Shown here: positions 45,416 to 57,800 of the stretch, piece by piece | Layout of the letters: every line of letters begins with the position of its first letter | How positions within the stretch are numbered: the first letter of the stretch is position 1 | From: Owenia fusiformis | Taxonomy: Eukaryota; Annelida; Polychaeta; Sabellida; Oweniidae | Length of the DNA: 64,000 nt | Direction of reading: 5' to 3' | NCBI GenBank assembly: GCA_903813345.2 | Contig: CAIIXF020000012.1 | Location: 4,755,318-4,819,317, forward strand | Position numbers and translations under genes: made by a program | Notes under the pieces: model-generated | Seen by the model: only the letters and a program-made list of their open reading frames with translations | Database searches by the model: none | What the model was told of the DNA's origin: nothing

Positions 45416-46570
45416 CTAGATAAAGAGATACGTGAAATGGGAATTACGACTTTTAGTCATTCTAGCGTAGAGTACAACCAAGATTAAAAGATACATGAAA
45501 TGAAAATTAAATTACGACTTTTACTCATTCTAGAATACAAACAAGATAAAAAGATACATGAAATGAAAATTAAATTACGACTTTTACTCATTCTAGAATA
45601 CAGTACTAACAAGATAAAAAGATACATTAAATGAAAATTAAATTACAACTTTTAGTCATTCTAGAATACAGTACAAACAAGATAAAAAGATACATAAGAT
45701 GAACATTAAATTACGACTTTTAGTCATTCTAGCCTACAGTACAAACCAGTTAAGAAGATAAATGAAATGAAAATTACGGCATTTAGTCATTCGATAGCGT
45801 ACAGTACAAACATGATAAAAAGATACATGAAATTAAAATTAAATTACGACTTTTACTCATTCTAGAATACAGTACAAACAAGATAAAAAGGTACATAAAA
45901 TGAACATTAAATTACGACTTTTAGTCATTCTAGCCTACAGTACAAACCAGTTAAGAAGATAAAGGAAATGAAAATTACGGCGTTTTGGTCATTCTAGAGT
46001 ACAGTACAAACTAGATTAGGAGATACATAAAATGAGTATTACAACTTCTAGTCATTTTGAGGTACGGTACAAACGAAATAATATTTATTTATTTACTTGT
46101 ATTTAAACAGAGTGGTTTTACAAACATATTTACATTTTTTCACACAGTTAACAGAAAGGTAGTTTCGACACACATGATATAATACTGTTATCGCTTTAAA
46201 AAGCTTGTGTAGATCTATCAATAAAGTCTACATTTTTACATTTTACTGTCCAGCATATTCTCTGAAAATGAAATGAATAGTACAACTTCTAGTCATTCAT
46301 ACGTACGGTACAAACTAGATAAAGACATACATGAAATGATACTTTAGTCATTCTAGAGTAGTCCAGAAAAAATTGATAAAGCCATACATGAAATGAAAAT
46401 TACAACTTTTAGTCATTCTAGCGTACAGAACAAACCAGTTAAGAAGATAAATGGAATGAAAATTACAGCATTTAGTCTTTCTAGAATACAGTACAAACTA
46501 GATAAAACATACATGAAATGAAAATTACAACTTTTAGTCACTCTAGGCTCTCTAGGGTACGGTACAAACT
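45416..46570. repeat. Tandem array of about 70-bp units (unit B only), interrupted
   Basis: About a dozen units with AGATAAAAAGATACATGAAA and TTACGACTTTTAGTCATTCT followed by AGAATACAGTACAAAC. A non-repetitive stretch at about 46,080-46,265 interrupts it. Unit A has only short AGTCATTCTAGTCATTC traces at 36,660-36,690, so this array expanded in unit B alone. Confidence 0.8.
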
Positions 46571-49500
46571 AGATTAATGTGTATATGGTGTAATATAACT
46601 AAACTCCTTTTTGCGTGCAATTTTATGCAACTTATTTAATATGTAAATACGTTGAAAATGACCCATGAATAATGGGAAAATAAAGATATAATTATTGCAT
46701 CTACTGTATGAAAACTCCAGATGATGAAACATATTATCAGCTATCTTAGTGATTTTTGTGGCCCTCACCAAGTCATCAACACAAGCTGAAACAAGCACAC
46801 CATCATCCAAAGTTCCAAAACCTAATGTATATGCTACATTAAATTGTAATCTAGTTATAAAGATTCAGTTCCATCGCTTTCTAGAATGTAAACTATATAA
46901 TCTTATAAGCCCTATATCGAATCCCAAACCAATATCTAATAAATTGATTCCCAAAAATGATTCCCAAAATGAAATTACTAAGAGATAAGTATCAAGGAGG
47001 TCTAAACTCAAGTGATTCTATTCCACTGGCAAGTAGATATATTAGGGAGGTTAAGATATACGTTTTTAAGAGAACTTATACGTGAATGTGTAACATTATG
47101 ACCCCCATGGTTTACTGCCGCGTTCTTTTTTTCACGGGTTCTAATGACAACTATTTTTGCTATACCTGTATATTCAATTGGGCAGGCGATATTGCGAAGA
47201 GGACAACTAATAATAAGCTGACCATAGCTCTACATGTTCACGTACAAGTTATCCTATAACGTGTAGCTTAACCTCCAACATATATACTTAATGTTGTGGC
47301 CAATGTTGTTGCCAGCACGTAAGAAAGGAAAAAATAAAGTTTACTTCTCGAATCCAAATTGAGATAATATCATGGTTTTGTTATTATATTGTTAGTATAT
47401 TATGTGATCGTTTCCAACTATTGCCATATGTGCTCTCAGAGTACCAATTAAAGTTTATTTATTGAAATGGAGATATTCTGATACTCATATCATCTTTCTG
47501 TTTCACCTGAAACATCTCAGGGCTGAGAAGAAATGAGATGACATTCATCATGATGGAATGGAGACTGCTATATCAGCTGTGAAAGCATTGGAATATCCTA
47601 GGACCAAGAATTGAATGGAGCTCCCTCTTGTCATGGGAATATGCTACTAATACATAACTCCTGCATACCGTACCGTTCAGAGCAATTATAAGATGAAAGC
47701 AGAACAAGGAAATCATCATATTTATAATTTGATTAGTATCGCTCCTAATCATATCCCATCATCGTACACCATGAATATTATTTGTACAAAATTTTTTGTT
47801 CTTTTGAAAATAGATCTACTTCATTTTTATATGATGAAAATTTTTCCGTTCATTAATCTAGGTAAAGTTCTACATCTAGAATGCAACAATTAGTGATCTA
47901 TACCAATACATAATCAAATAGGTTTTTCAGATTTATCATTAAGATGGGATTCCTAAAGGGGTTTTATGGGAATATGGAACGTAACAGTTAGTACATAAAA
48001 GAGTACAACTTGGGTAAATAGTCAAGTCATCAAGACCAAAAAGTAATTAAAAACAGTTGGAAAGGAAATATTAAAAAGCTAAAACACTATAACATGAACC
48101 ACCCTAATTTCTCCTATTGACAAATATTTATCAAAATATGCATATGAGAATAAGCAGATTCTGATAGTAGAACAGCAATCACAAGGATGATCATGAACTA
48201 TTTTAACAAAACAAAATTAGTCAGCTCTACTGAAAGAGAGCTTCGTCTTTGTCTTCGGCAGTTTATAATTAGACTCTGCGCGCAGGGTAAGCCAGCTCAT
48301 TCAAAAAGGAAATAAGAAAATATATTAGCTGACAATGTAATTCTTTTAATAGAATATAGGAGTGAACAGTTTTATGTAAACATTTTTAGCCATGTCGGAA
48401 ATTTCCCATTTCATCAAATCGTTTTGGGTCATATTTGATGTAATATCCATAGTATCCAAAACACCCATAAATATCAAAGACAATGGAGCGAGTCGCTACA
48501 TACCGAACACAAAATCAAGACAGCAAACACATAGTGAAGATGCGGTAACACGGAAGTTCCATTTTGCCATCTCTTTTCCACATAACAAAGCTTATTGCGT
48601 GACATGGATCCAAGACAAGAGTAGCTGACTTGGGCATCCTTGGCCCAAGAGTAATCCATTGCATTACATGAGCTGCTATGAAAGTAGTGAAGGACCGATC
48701 TTGACGGGTGGCCTTGGAGGCTTGGTTGACATTCAACACAGACACAGTTCGATGAATCCTGTCTACCAGAGTTGTTCATCTAGGAAATCCTGACTTTCAT
48801 CTTTCGATAACATGACTGTTAAATGTTATTTCATGGTTGCTGTGTTGCTTGAAAACATATTGAAAGTCCAGCTAATTATTTGAAGTAGAAATACAGGTAG
48901 ATAGATCAACAGATCAAAGGGGATTCGCCGAATATATCGAGACGAAAACACGTGAGTTAATTGAAAACAGGAATACATCTGGAATTATAAGTACAATCAG
49001 GTAAATTGGACTCCTGGTGCTTCCTAAAAACATATAAGATGACCTTTCAGGTGATATCTGATGTTTCAGTTGCCAATTTCTCTCAACTTTTGATTGAATT
49101 GGTTTCTGTCTAGGTTTGTTTCCTATAAATTTTGAATGACGATTAACTATGCCGATAATGTTATTAAGTTAACAAAGGCATACTTTTGTATATCTATATC
49201 AAGGAAATTGAAATAAATAAACTGAAAAAAAAGACGATTAACAACTTTTTGCATGCGCTTGCAAATTAATCCGGTGCTTTATTTAAAGGGGTTGTGTCAA
49301 GCCTGGTGTCAAGTTGATATATGGACAGTAAACCATTAGTGACACATGGTCCTCGACATTATTATCTCCCACAATGCATCACATCAATGGGACAGATCTT
49401 CATTGGTTCGTCCAAAGACGTCCTTGGTTCGTCGTTCCTGTATCAAAATGGCGTCACGAAATTGTTGGAGGGCGGTCTTAACCTTCTATCTTCCGACAAA

Positions 49501-49880
49501 ACAATGACATGTTGACCTAGTCCCTTTCACTTTTTATGAATCATCCCACTTTGCCTTGATGTCTATTTTATTTTATTCCCTTACGTTATGATCAATCCCA
49601 CCATAGACCTTATGATAATTCAAATCACTCAGCATAATGTATTTATTTTTTATTCCATTATGAGATGTTCAATCCCACAATAGACCTTAAAATAACAAAA
49701 GTCACTCTACATATGTATTTTACAACAAAGCTAACCATAACCACACCAAGCAACGAAACCATTATCTAATAATGTGACGGATGTAGTCCTCGTGAGTTTT
49801 TATTAATGAAGTCCTCGTGGGTTTTTATTAATTGCAATGATGCAATTACTTAATAACATTCATTCGGGGATATTATGTTT
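46571..49880. other. Non-coding part of unit B and beyond
   Basis: 46,815-46,860 holds a monomer-like version of the 104-bp satellite. 48,233-48,290 is a partial copy of the 88-bp MITE. The remaining frames (for example 48,392-48,628 and 49,321-49,515) have no family resemblance and no splice-site support that I can see. Confidence 0.4.
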
Positions 49881-49960
49881 GTTACAACCTACACGCAGCA
49901 GAGTCTAGTTATGGACGAAGCTCTCTTTTAAGAAACGAAGTCAAAAACGAATGCTGACCT
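49881..49960 (+). mobile_element. Copy of the 88-bp MITE in unit B
   Basis: GTTACAACCTACACGCAGCA at the left, GAGTCTAGTTATGGACGAAG and CTCTCTTTTAAGAAACGAAG inside, CAAAAACGAATGCTGACC at the right. Terminal repeats have decayed compared with the copy at 12,916-13,003. Confidence 0.5.
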
Positions 49961-51073
49961 TGGGAATCAATGAGCAGGTGCAAGGTCATTTAAACACATA
50001 TCTATATTTTATGGTCGTTAAAATGGTCACTTTTTTAGTCTCTGTAATATTTGTAATAAGGTTCAAATTTGGTTTAGATTGCTTTTCACATGTTGCTCTT
50101 GGTGCTTTCTGATATAAATTTTATTTTTTCCTCTCTAGATTTGACGATCCACGTTGTTATCCTTTTACATTGAATTTACCAGTGGGACGAGACCTTATGT
50201 ATACCCAGCTCTCTACGTGGAATAGAACATGGCTACTCTTTATCAGATATTAATTGCTTTAGACATTTGCTCAGTAAGTTTCCTTGGGAATTCAAATCAT
50301 AAAAAGCTTATGGCAAATTACTATAATTTCATTCCATTTTTATATTTTGTGTTAATGATGTTTTGCAGACATTGAACCGTATACTCGTAAGTAACAATCT
50401 ATCAACTCGACCATAGTGAAGACTGTTGCTTATTTTAAATGTATAAGGAATGAAGCAGTCCACAAATCCACAAATCAGAACTAAAAACAAGGCAAACATG
50501 CAAAATGTCACCACCTGCCATTTGTTACAGACGCCGACCGCCAAACGCCGATCACTGACCGCCGAACACTTGTGGTTGTGACATAAAAACGAAACAAATA
50601 TTTCAATGAAGACAACTTCAAATAAATCATCAATCGCAACATACACGAGTCGTGGACCCCTCAATGAGATACTGTTATGGTCATAAATACAAATAATACC
50701 TTCGCCTGAACCAGGATTCGAACCCATGACCTCTTGTATCAGATGTTCATGGTCCACTAAGTAAGGTTTCTGGGCAGTATCATGTTATGCGTGGTCTGTC
50801 TTCCACAGACAAACTGAAATTATAAATATTTCCAATCAGCTTGGTCAATTACCATGAACAAATTGACCACTTGACTATTTCATCCGTCAATAGCGATTAT
50901 CAAGTTATCCAGCCTTAGCTTATGTATGTGGTTCGCCGATTGATAAAATGTTGCATTCGGAATACTTACCGGTATATTCCATGCTATTTCCCTTGAGGAA
51001 TTCAGAGACACTTTTCTTGTCACGTTGATGTGTTACTGTCTATTTACCTAAACTTATCTTACCATATCACCCA
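49961..51073. other. Right end of unit B and non-coding flank
   Basis: Homology to 41,570-41,960 ends near 50,450. At 50,700-50,770 the minus strand contains GAGGTCATGGGTTCGAATCC preceded by a D-arm-like TTAGTGG, a tRNA-derived remnant. No gene seen. Confidence 0.45.
50695..50775 (-). repeat. tRNA-derived SINE-like remnant
   Basis: Minus strand: CTTACTTAGTGGACCATG (A-box-like) and GGGTTCGAATCCTGG (good B box) at tRNA-like spacing. The anticodon arm does not pair, so a functional tRNA is unlikely. Confidence 0.4.
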
Positions 51074-51333
51074 TTACAGGGGCGGATCTGGGAACTAACA
51101 AGGGGGCCTAAAACAAATCTTTCAATTTCAAGATTTTGACACCTCAGCTCAAACAACAAAGAATTAAAGCCCATGTCCTTGAAAATTTGGCCTTAAATTA
51201 GAAAATAAGGCTCAAAAGGCCCAGTAATTCCCAAAAGACTCACTAATTGGGGCCCTAAAAGAGTTTTGGGCCAAAAGATTTTTTGGGCCCAAATTATTTT
51301 ATCCCGGCCTATTTTCTAATCCGCCAGTGCATT
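51074..51333. mobile_element. Small DNA element with CAGGGGCGGATC / AATCCGCCAGTG ends
   Basis: The two ends are imperfect inverted repeats (CAGGGGCGGATCTGG against CACTGGCGGATTAGA). The interior is rich in GGCCC and AAAAGGCCCA words. Traces of the same family are at 6,429-6,441, 19,153-19,200 and 20,598-20,690. No coding capacity. Confidence 0.5.
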
Positions 51334-51985
51334 ACACACTGTCTGTGGATGTTGATACACGACCTGCAATGTGCAAGAGTGTTCTACTATATTCCGAACA
51401 TTAATCAGCCATTGCACTTACATTGATTCGGATTAATGGTTGTACCATATATAATTCTGGTTATCAACTGTGATGAAATGTTCAGTTATATATCAACATC
51501 AAATACAATTCTCACATTGCAACTTGGAATTCTTTTCATATATATTCACAAGTCATTCCATATGGGTTTCATTATTTTTTCAATAAGGGCCAATAATGCA
51601 TCGCCTCTGCCCTAGTATTGTTAAAAAATGATTTACTACAATTTGAAGATTTGAAAAACACCCAAAATTATTATTTTATTATGATCTATGTTATCTGCAG
51701 TAAATATGGATATATACAAGGGTCAGTATCTGATTGCTATTTTTAGGAATATATATGGTTCCTTGTCAAATGGTTTCACTTACCAGACGAATTTATTATT
51801 ATAGTTTGTATAGCATATCGATAAATAATACATTACCGAAGTCAATATCTGTGCAATAATCTGAGAAAATGAGACCAGGAACAATAAACAAATAAAGTAG
51901 GTATGTATGGTATGTTACAATTAAATATACACACAAGAAAATCATTTGGAAGTTAGAGAGCAAATTGTGCAAGATTAAGATGACA
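51334..51985. other. Non-coding AT-rich DNA
   Basis: Nothing recognised between the small DNA element and the palindromic satellite. Confidence 0.4.
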
Positions 51986-52993
51986 TTAGGTGACTATGAC
52001 ATTAGCAAGATGGTCAATTACTCATTCACTCAATTTACTCATCAATGGCGCATTTATTCAAATGAGTTACTCATTTGTTCAATCGAGTTACTCATTTACT
52101 CAATTGAGTTACTTAATTGACCCATTCGAGTAAGTCAATTACTCATTCACTAAATTTCACTCTCCAATGACTCATTTATTCAAATGAGTTACCCATTTAC
52201 TCATTAGAGTTACTCATTCACTCAATTGAGTTACTCATTTACTCAATTGAGTTAATCCTCTAGCCCAGTTATCCATTATAATTTTTACTCGAATGAGTAA
52301 ATTGAGTAACTCAATTGAGTAAATGAGTAACTCTAATGAGTAAACCGGTAACTCATTTGAATAATTGAGTCATAGGTGAGTAAAATTGAGAGAATGAGTA
52401 ATTGACTTGCTCGGATGAGTAAATTGCGTAACTCGATTGAGTAAATGAGTCACTAGATTATGTAATGAGTAACTCGATTGTGTAAATGAGTCACTCGATT
52501 GAATAAATGCACCAGCCAAATTTGATAATCCAGCACTCAATTACTCATTTGAGTTACTCATTAACTCATTCCAGTTAGCTATTTACTCATTCCATAAAGT
52601 AATTTATTTTTATTTGAGTCACTAATGGACTCATTTAATTGAGTAACTCAATACATCAATTAAGTTGCTCATTTACTCAATTGAGTTACTCATTTACTCA
52701 ACTGAGTTACTTATTTACTCAATTGAGTTACTCGTTTACTCAATTGAGTTACTCATTTACTCTACTGAGTTACTCATTTACTCAGTGGAGTTACTCATTT
52801 ACTTAATTGTCTTACTCATTGACTCTATTGAGTTACTCATTTACATTATTGTGTTGCTCATTTGATCAATTTTTCAATTTAGTTACCCATTTACTAATTT
52901 GAGTGACTTATATACTGAATAGATTAACTCATTTGCTTAATTGAGTTACAAATTTACTCAACTGAGGTATCCATTCATTCAATTGAGTTTGTT
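51986..52993. repeat. Palindromic satellite ACTCATTTACTCAATTGAGTT
   Basis: Tandem units of about 21 bp whose core CTCAATTGAG is a perfect palindrome. Orientation flips near 52,280, where the theme becomes GAGTAAATGAGTAACTC, and returns near 52,530. The array is cut by Element 2 and resumes at 63,139-63,205. The 66-codon ORF inside it is a repeat translation. Confidence 0.85.
52988..52993. repeat. Left target site duplication of Element 2 (TTTGTT)
   Basis: TTTGTT just outside the left TIR, identical to 63,133-63,138. Confidence 0.9.
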
Positions 52994-53375
52994 AGTAGTA
53001 GAGATTTTGGTCCCATGAGCTCAGGCTGGTCACGGCTGGTCACCTAAAACCGGAAGTCAGCCATTTTGAAGCTTTCTGACAGGAAGTCAGCCATTTTGAA
53101 TCTGTCTGGGCAAGAGTGTGACATCATAGCGGAAGTGAGGCAACACTGACAGGAAGTCAGCCATTTTGAATCTGTCTGGACAAGAGGGTGACATCATAGC
53201 GGAAGTGAGGCATCTTTTAATCGGCCTGGGCAGGTTTTAAAACGGAAGTTAGCCATCTTTTATTCGGTCGTCTGAACAGGTTAATGATATCATAGAGGAA
53301 GTTCAGCCATTTTAACTGTGCCTGGGCAAGTGGATGACATCATAGCAGGAAACGTGAAAGTAGCCATATCGATGA
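52994..53375 (+). repeat. Element 2 left terminal inverted repeat
   Basis: Begins AGTAGTAGAGATTTTGG. It is built of about six degenerate head-to-tail units with GGAAGTCAGCCATTTTGAA, TGTCTGGGCAAGAG and TGACATCATAGC. Compared with the right end it is nearly identical over the outer 200 bases; the right copy lacks about 20 bases (around GTGAGGCATCTTTTAAT) and diverges toward the inner edge. Confidence 0.9.
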
Positions 53376-54643
53376 CATCATGCAGTCTTGTTTGAGCAGG
53401 AAGATGAGACAACCCTAGTAAATGTCGAGTCAAGGGGAATAACCCTAACCCTTATGTAGTTAATGACCCCAATCCTAAAAATTATAATTTTTATTTACGA
53501 CATCAGCCAGTTGATTGAACAAATTTTGCATAGTATTATCTCCATTTATTGATAAAGAAGAATGTTAGTCCAGACAAGTCGTTAGAAAGATCTATACAAC
53601 CCATCAGTCAGCTGATTGTCCCAACTTGCCAACTTTAGAATCAAAACAATAATATGCGCACGCACTGTTTCATTTACTCCGATAAGAGTACATGTATTAA
53701 ACTCAGACTGAACAATCCACCTTGACCATGCTTAGATCAATAAACCAATAAAGATTAGGTCATTTCACTCCAAATTTAAGTGTGTTTGGTTTATATTTAA
53801 CCTATTATCGATTTCTTGGCAACCTTCATACGTATACATGTACATATGCAATAGTTTATGAAAAGCACTGTAGTAACCATAGAATGAATAACACTCCAAA
53901 GTTCAAGTCATGATTTCACTAGAATTCATGACAGAAATTTAATTTGTATATGATTATTACTAATGAAACATATCATTGGTATTCATATACTCGAGTAGGA
54001 ATTAGATATAGGATATACATCAAACCTCTGGAAAGCCCATTGCTCTGGTAAGTACTTTATTGATTTTAGTTTAAAGAGGTTAAGCTTTTCTACGCATGTG
54101 CAACAGGATGTTATGATCAGGAGATCAGCCTTGTCTGGGCATACTCTATTTCTATTTAAATTATTCTCCTATAAATTATGCCCAGACCTGCTAAAATAAT
54201 CTTTTGTTAGAGTCTTTATGTATTAAGATTTGTCATAGCATTTTTTGATATTGTCAAGTGCAGTCAGTGACAGCAGCACATTAATTCACACTTTAATATT
54301 CAAGACATATTTTATTTGCTCGTTTCAGGAAAAGTGGACTCGTCCAGTACACACGGTCAGTATTGTAAATATGAATTATTTTTGAGGTATCAAGTCAAAT
54401 GAAATAGTTTAACCTGTTTAACCTTTCAAACTATTTGGACTGGTCCTTCATTATAAATATCTCGGAACAAAAGTAAAGTGTTCTTTTACAGTTGGAGTTT
54501 GACAATATAGGATCTAAGAATATTGGAAGAATAATATTACAAATAACATTTGGATATATATACTGTAATATAAAGGGAGACTGGTGAAACAAAATTCATA
54601 GTCAACAGACAGAGAAGGGATATCATTCGTTTTAGAATAAGTG
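53376..54643. other. Leader region of Element 2
   Basis: Non-coding, AT-rich, between the left TIR and the polymerase gene. It presumably holds the promoter and any 5' exons. CTGGGCATACTC at 54,137 and ATGCCCAGACC at 54,178 form a loose inverted pair echoing the CTGGGCA word of the TIR. Confidence 0.4.
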
Positions 54644-54796
54644 GTAAGTATGGTGGCAAATCCGATGTTAAAGTATAATACATAGAAATATCAACGCATA
54701 TACATGTACTATTATTTTGTCAGGATAAAGTATTTACATACATTATACATTACAATCTACTTATGTTATTGTAAATTAAACTTTTACTGTTTACAG
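54644..54796 (+). other. Probable 5' UTR intron of the Element 2 polymerase
   Basis: A strong donor (GTAAGTAT) at 54,644 and an acceptor (TTTACTGTTTACAG) ending at 54,796 flank 153 bases; the ATG of the zinc-finger exon follows seven bases later. Both signals match the consensus better than most sites nearby. Confidence 0.45.
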
Positions 54797-54803
54797 GTTC
54801 ACG

Positions 54804-57800
54804 ATGCCTGCTGCACATACAACTTACAAATGTAAGCAGTGCACCAAGGAATATCGCCATTTAACACATTTATCAAGACATAGAAGGACTGAACACGCTC
54901 ATCAAAAGCCATCATATCAGTGTGATTCGTGTCCGAAATCATTTACGTACAGTCATGATCTTACACGTCACAAGAAAATACACGAAGGGACCAATTATGA
55001 ATGTGAAATATGTAGTAGGAAATTTAGCAGAAAAGACAACTTGAAAACCCACAGGGAGACACACAATGTCAATCAGTATGGAGCAGGAGTGGATACATCG
55101 TCAAAAGATAATGTAGATCGTGAACCAAGTACAGAAGCACCATCTACATCATACGGTGATTCGGCTCAAAATGTCAACTCAGACGAGGATGAGCCAATGG
55201 AGACAGAAACTTCAAATACGTCAGACGATGAAATGTGCGATTTTGATGAAGAGGAAGCGTTGAATGGGACACTACTTGTTAAAAACATCAATGCAAGTGG
55301 ACTCTCCAGATTTGATCCCTTGCGTTTTCTGAAAGAAAAGGAGGACAAAGTTAAATCGATATTACAAAAACAAATGAAGAAGAAAGGTGGCATAAAATGG
55401 TACGCTTCCATTATGGTTCAATTTAAAAAGCAAAAGATGGAAGAACGGAACTAGCATGGCCTCATTTCAGAGGTCATTGTCAAATAGCCTTAAAAAGGGG
55501 AGACCTTGACGAATCCTGGAAAGATAGTGTCAAGAAAATTAATGATTCTTTCATATCCTATCAGAGGGAGGGTAGTTCATGGATATTAGACTTTGTCATT
55601 CATCTGCGTCTTCATATAGCACAATGGAAACCTCTGAGAGGTAGTAGCTATATTCCAACCCCAGTTCGACTAAGGAATAAACGAGCTATAGTCAATGTAC
55701 AGAACAAAGATAAAATGTGTTTCCTGTGGGCTATTTTATCAGCACTATACCCTGAACAAAGAAATGCATCTCGTGTCCAAAAGTATAAACAATATCAGTC
55801 AAGTTTGGACATGACAGGAATAGAATATCCAGTGAAAATTAGTGATATCCCAACATTTGAGAGAAACAATAATATCTCAATTAATCTGTTTGGTTATGAT
55901 GGGACAACATTTCCCATTCATATCACTCTGAATCGTTTTGACAAGCATGTGGATCTACTTTTGTTATCTAACCAGAGACGGTCTCACTTTTGTTGGATTA
56001 AGGACTTAAATAGACTACTGTATGAAACCGCTCCTGGCAATAGAAAACGTCATTTCTGTCCCTACTGTCTCCATGGATTCACAAAAGCTTCTTTACTGGA
56101 GTCTCACATTGACTATTGTCAAATACACGGACCACAGAAGATAGAAATGCCATCAGAAGAAGATAAATGGCTTTATTACAACAACGTAGAGAAACAACTT
56201 AAGGCGCCATGGATTGTATATGCTGACTTTGAGGCTGCCACTGAGAAAGTCCAAGGTTGTCAACCCAACCCAAGTCATTCGAATACTCAAAAGATGACTA
56301 AACACAACCCATCGGGGTTTGCCTACAAAGTAGTTGGACCCACTGAAGACCTTACAAAGCCAACAGTAGTGTATAGTGGGGAAGATGTGACAGACACCTT
56401 TATTGAACATATGGTTAAAGTGCAAGATAGGATCGACCAATGGTACAGGCATGAACAAAAGCCTCTCAGAATGCAACCCGGGGATTTGAATTCTTTTTAC
56501 AATGCTGTGAATTGCCACATCTGTAAAAAACCAATGGGCGATGATAGAGTGAGGGACCACGATCATGTGACAGGTGGGATACTTTATATTACAAATGCTC
56601 CATTTCATAATTTTATACATTTAGTTTGATGATAACCAACATTTTCATTCTAAATCATTATTTCCAGGGCGCTTCAGAGGAGCTGCACATAGTACATGTA
56701 ACGTCAATTTCCGGTTCAGAGGGAAAATTCCAGTTGTCTTCCATAATCTAAAGGTATGATTTACTCATAAATCACTGATATCTATTAATATCGCTAACAT
56801 GTTAAATCATTATGGGATTATGCATTTAGTATGTTAAACTTTTAATTAAATATACACAAACAAAATATTCTTTGTTTTTACAGAACTATGATGCACACCT
56901 AATAATGAAGAGTATAGGCCAGTACCAACATGGTAAGCTGAAGGTTATACCAACAAACATGGAGAAATATATTTCATTTTCAATGGGATCAATGGATTTT
57001 ATTGATTCATATCAATTTCTTGGCACATCTCTCGAAAAGCTGACTCAAAATCTAGCTCAGGAAGGATATGAAAAGTTTCAGCATTTATCAAGTGAATGCT
57101 CCCTAGAAGACATTAATCTTCTTTTGCGAAAGGGAGTTTTCCCATATTCATGGTTCGATACGTCAGAGAAATTCCTGTGTCATGAACTCCCACCCCAACA
57201 TGATTTTTACAATGATTTAACAGATGAGATGTTAACTGATGCTGACTACAAACATGCACAGAATGTTTGGCAACGTTTCAATATGAAAACATTTGAAGAA
57301 TATCACAATTTATATCTGAAGACAGATGTTCTGCTACTGGCTGATGTCTTTGAAAACTTCCGAACTCTCTCAATGGATCTTTATGACCTTGACCCTGCTC
57401 ATTTCTATACTGCTCCTGGATTAGCGTGGAATGCCGCACTAAAGTACACAGGGGTGAGGTTAGAATTATTCACTGATCCAGATATGCATCTGTTTATTGA
57501 GGCTGGGCTCCGAGGTGGTATAGCCATGATTTCCCATCGATATGCTAAAGCCAACAACCCGTATATGTCCGACTATTCTCCAGATGAGCCAAAATCGTAC
57601 ATATCGTATGTTGATGCAAACAATCTCTATGGTTGGGCCATGAGTAAACCTCTGCCAACACATGGATTTAGATGGTTGGGTGAAGATGAGATCAACGACC
57701 TAGATATAAACAACATTGCAGAGGATGCAGAGGATGGATACTTTCTTGAAGTGGATTTGGAATATCCTCAAAATCTGCATGATATCCATTCAGACTATCC

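Larger units (their letters stand above)
32660..50470. repeat. Tandem segmental duplication of a TRIM-containing unit (units A and B)
   Basis: Unit A (about 32,660-41,990) and unit B (about 41,990-50,470) share, in the same order: the tRNA-like remnant, the promoter-proximal sequence, the TRIM-like gene, the 33-bp minisatellite, the 3' flank ending in CAAACCGCACCGCAAAA, a short region with ATCTAATAAATTGATTCCC, and a segment with TTTGACGATCCACGTTGT (41,765 and 50,140). Protein identity of the two genes looks to be above 80 percent. Lengths differ because different satellites expanded in each unit. Confidence 0.8.

Noticed and set aside
50695-50775. Functional tRNA gene
   Set aside because: The B box is good but the anticodon stem does not pair; the same applies to 32,660-32,720, 42,005-42,065 and 41,122-41,205.
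52665-52865. 66-codon Leu/Ile/Tyr-rich ORF
   Set aside because: Pure translation of the ACTCAATTGAGT satellite.
55395-55470. Intron in place of the polymerase frameshift
   Set aside because: GTACGC at about 55,400 and a CAG at about 55,469 could be spliced, but this would remove the KWYASI stretch, which looks like part of the folded protein, and leave an intron of only 70 bases; an indel is simpler.
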